NCBI GenBank assembly: GCA_025938035.1
Contig: JAICQE010000196.1
Span: forward strand, 1-7,262
Source of the DNA: Vicinamibacteria bacterium
GTDB lineage: Bacteria > Acidobacteriota > Vicinamibacteria > Vicinamibacterales > UBA2999
Direction of reading: 5' to 3'
DNA length: 7,262 nt
Shown: piece by piece, positions 5,556 through 7,262 of the stretch
How the letters are laid out: the number at the start of each line of letters is the position of its first letter
Numbering within the stretch: the stretch's first letter is position 1
The notes under the pieces: model-generated
The model's input: the letters and a program-made list of their open reading frames with translations, nothing else
Database searches by the model: none
What the model was told of the DNA's origin: nothing
Made by a program: the position numbers and the translations under genes

Positions 5556-6920
5556 ATGAAGCGCCTTTCGCTCGTGGCGTTGACGATTCTTCTCGCGGCC
5601 GTCGTGCCGCGCCAGGCTGCCGGCCAGCGCGCCGAACGTGTGCCATCGCTGCGTGCCGGGGCCGCCAGGGTGGACATCACCCCTTCGCAGGGCGAGCTTC
5701 CGAAGAACAGCCGGGGAATTCTCGACCGACTCCATGCGAGAGCGATCGTGCTCGAGAACGGCGCCTCGACTGCGGCGCTGATCACGATCGATGCTGGAGC
5801 CGTTCCCGACGCGGTCTGGCAGGCGGTGACCGGACAGATCGAAAAGGAGCTGAAGATCCCGACAGCCAGTGTCCTACTGACGGCGACGCACACGCACAGT
5901 GCCGGCGGTCAGCGGGGTCCCGATTACGTGCAGAAGATCGTCGATGCGGTGCGGCTCGCACAGCAGCGCCTGACGCCGGCGCGGATGGGATACGGCACGG
6001 GCGTCTCCTACATCAACGTCAATCGCCAGATCATCGACCTGAAGACGAATCGCTGGTGGGAGGGACCGAATCGGGAGGGTCCGTCCGACAAGACCGTCGC
6101 TGTTCTCGCGTTCGAGAGCCAGGGCGGCGAGCCGATCGCCGTCTACTACAACTACGCCGTGCACGCGGTGATTGCCGGACAGCTGGATCAGGTCAGCGCC
6201 GACATCCCGGGAGCCGCCTCGCGATACATCGAAGACTCATTCGACGACAAAGTCATCGCCCTCTGGTCGAGTGGCGCCGCCGGCGATCAGAATCCGATTT
6301 ACTACCAGCAGACCTACGACCTTCGAGACATCCGGACGAGGGACTACGCCACGCGAGGCATCGACATCAGCAACGCCATGCCACCAGGTGGGGAAGGGCT
6401 GGACCGCAACAATCCGACCGTCGCACGACTCATGAACCAGCAGCGGCAGATGGTCCTCTCGATGGGGCAGTTCCTCGGCGAGGAAGTGCTGCATGTCATG
6501 CGCGGCATTGAGCGCACGGACACCGCGGTGCCGATCTCCGGCCGGTCCTCGACGATCAGCTGTCCCGGACGCGAGCGGACGAATCAGGGCCGCGCAGGAT
6601 TCGAAGGCACCTACAAGGAAGGCAGCCCTGTGGAGATCAGGCTCGGTCTCCTGCGCATCGGCGACGTGATGATCGGCGCGGTAAACGCAGAGGTGTTCAA
6701 CCCCATCGCGCAGCGACTGAAGCGTGAGTCGCCGTACAAGGCGACGATGATGGCGACGCTCACGAACGGAGCGGCGCGTTCGGGCTACATCCCGGACGAG
6801 GCGTCCTTCGGCAAGCGGACATTCGAGGTGTTGTCGTCTCGGCTGCAGCCGGGCTGTGCCGAATCGGGCATTGTCAACGGCATCCTGTCGCTGATCGACG
6901 GCGCGCGAGCGCCCCGTTAA
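5556..6920 (+). CDS. Neutral/alkaline ceramidase-family protein, exported, function unknown
   Basis: A 454-residue protein with a Sec signal peptide (MKRLSLVALTILLAAVVPRQ, cleavage near AAGQ). It matches the N-terminal domain of neutral/alkaline non-lysosomal ceramidases: RAGAARVDITPSQGEL (33-48), ARAIVLENG, LLTATHTHSAGG (107-118) with candidate zinc ligand His114, NYAVHAVIAG with His203, SADIPGAASRYIE (214-226) and SSGAAGDQNP (238-247). NAEVF (Glu379) and SGYIPDE (Tyr411) could be the remaining zinc ligands. True ceramidases have GDxSPN with a catalytic Ser; here the equivalent reads GDQNPI, with Asn246 at the Ser place. The protein is also much shorter than ceramidases and lacks their C-terminal domain. 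It therefore belongs to the large uncharacterised branch often annotated as ceramidase N-terminal-domain proteins, probably a zinc hydrolase on another substrate. The start is chosen from the signal peptide and the adjacent -10 box; longer in-frame starts cross the promoter. It is transcribed away from the GH51 gene. Confidence 0.8.
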   Translation: MKRLSLVALTILLAAVVPRQAAGQRAERVPSLRAGAARVDITPSQGELPKNSRGILDRLHARAIVLENGASTAALITIDAGAVPDAVWQAVTGQIEKELKIPTASVLLTATHTHSAGGQRGPDYVQKIVDAVRLAQQRLTPARMGYGTGVSYINVNRQIIDLKTNRWWEGPNREGPSDKTVAVLAFESQGGEPIAVYYNYAVHAVIAGQLDQVSADIPGAASRYIEDSFDDKVIALWSSGAAGDQNPIYYQQTYDLRDIRTRDYATRGIDISNAMPPGGEGLDRNNPTVARLMNQQRQMVLSMGQFLGEEVLHVMRGIERTDTAVPISGRSSTISCPGRERTNQGRAGFEGTYKEGSPVEIRLGLLRIGDVMIGAVNAEVFNPIAQRLKRESPYKATMMATLTNGAARSGYIPDEASFGKRTFEVLSSRLQPGCAESGIVNGILSLIDGARAPR

Positions 6921-6980
6921 GACCAGGGCCAGAGACCGAGGTCAGCGATCCTTCAGTCACGATCTTGGTGGAGACCCGGG

Positions 6981-7262
6981 ATGCCGGACTTCCGTGGCGT
7001 GTGGACCAACCGATGGATCGTGAACATGGCTGTCGGGCGTTTTCGTGGAGAAGACGATCGACGTGTCGCTCAACGAGAATGGTCGCGCGATCTGCGCCGA
7101 GCGGACGGAGAGCTTCCAGAAGGACGATCCCAATCTGTGGTGCAAGCCGAGCGGGCTGCCGCGCCAGGGCGCCACGCCGTACCCGCTGAAGATCATGCAG
7201 ACGCCGGACGAGTTCGTGATCCTGTACGACGGGAGGCCGAGAATGCCTCTATCTTGGCGCCC
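6981..7262 (+). pseudogene. Frameshifted fragment of a conserved hypothetical protein, cut by window edge
   Basis: From the ATG at 6981, preceded by GGAG seven bases upstream, one frame encodes MPDFRGVWTNRWIVNMA and then turns into basic, non-family-like sequence. The +1 frame, after a stop at 7021-7023, encodes GVFVEKTIDVSLNENGRA, KDDPNLWCKPSGLPRQ and TPYPLKIMQTPDEFVILYD. The two parts read like one protein joined by a single extra base near 7033-7040 (GTCGGGCG). PDFxGVW followed by KDDPN-x-x-C-x-PxGxPR and PYPxKIxQTP is the pattern of an uncharacterised secreted protein family I associate with Acidobacteriota. No signal peptide precedes PDFRGVW. After LYD the sequence may shift frame again, because the other frame offers EAENAS. 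It is either a decaying gene or a low-quality contig end with base errors. Function is unknown. Confidence 0.6.

Noticed and set aside
6934..6943. Small palindrome GACCGAGGTC after the ceramidase-family stop
   Set aside because: A 4-bp stem with a two-base loop and no T-run is too weak for a terminator and is expected by chance.

Overview
The window is a GC-rich bacterial fragment (about two thirds G+C by eye) with closely spaced genes, strong codon-position GC bias and many predicted exported hydrolases. The gene content (sulfatase, esterase-type alpha/beta hydrolases, GH51 arabinofuranosidase, ceramidase-family protein) and the style of the final gene fragment suggest a soil or sediment heterotroph, most likely an Acidobacteriota member of the Vicinamibacteria type. 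That assignment is inference; no marker gene is present.

Layout. Bases 2-850 (+) are the 3' part of an esterase-like alpha/beta hydrolase cut by the window edge. It overlaps by ATGA the start of a type I sulfatase (847-2220, +), followed after 38 bases by a second exported alpha/beta hydrolase (2259-3302, +) that carries a Gly/Pro/Ala/Arg-rich insert. These three look like one transcription unit, possibly with an extra promoter in front of the third gene. A GH51 alpha-L-arabinofuranosidase (5319-3361, -) converges on them with only 58 bases between the stops. A 236-base divergent intergenic region (5320-5555) holds candidate -10 boxes for both flanking genes and a strong hairpin. A ceramidase-family protein (5556-6920, +) follows and appears to be leaderless. 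The last 280 bases hold a frameshifted fragment of a conserved protein that runs off the end.

How the genes fit together. The sulfatase, second hydrolase, GH51 enzyme and ceramidase-family protein begin with Sec-type signal peptides; the N-terminus of the first hydrolase is outside the window. Together they suggest extracytoplasmic removal of sulfate, ester and arabinofuranosyl groups from a decorated glycan. No SusC/SusD pair, transporter, regulator or sulfatase-maturation enzyme is visible, so any substrate assignment is tentative. I found no CRISPR array, mobile element, tRNA or rRNA, and nothing that amounts to a clearly new biological system. The most unusual points are the first hydrolase lacking the expected catalytic Asp and His, the ceramidase-family protein lacking the ceramidase serine, the apparent leaderless start, and the frameshifted terminal gene.
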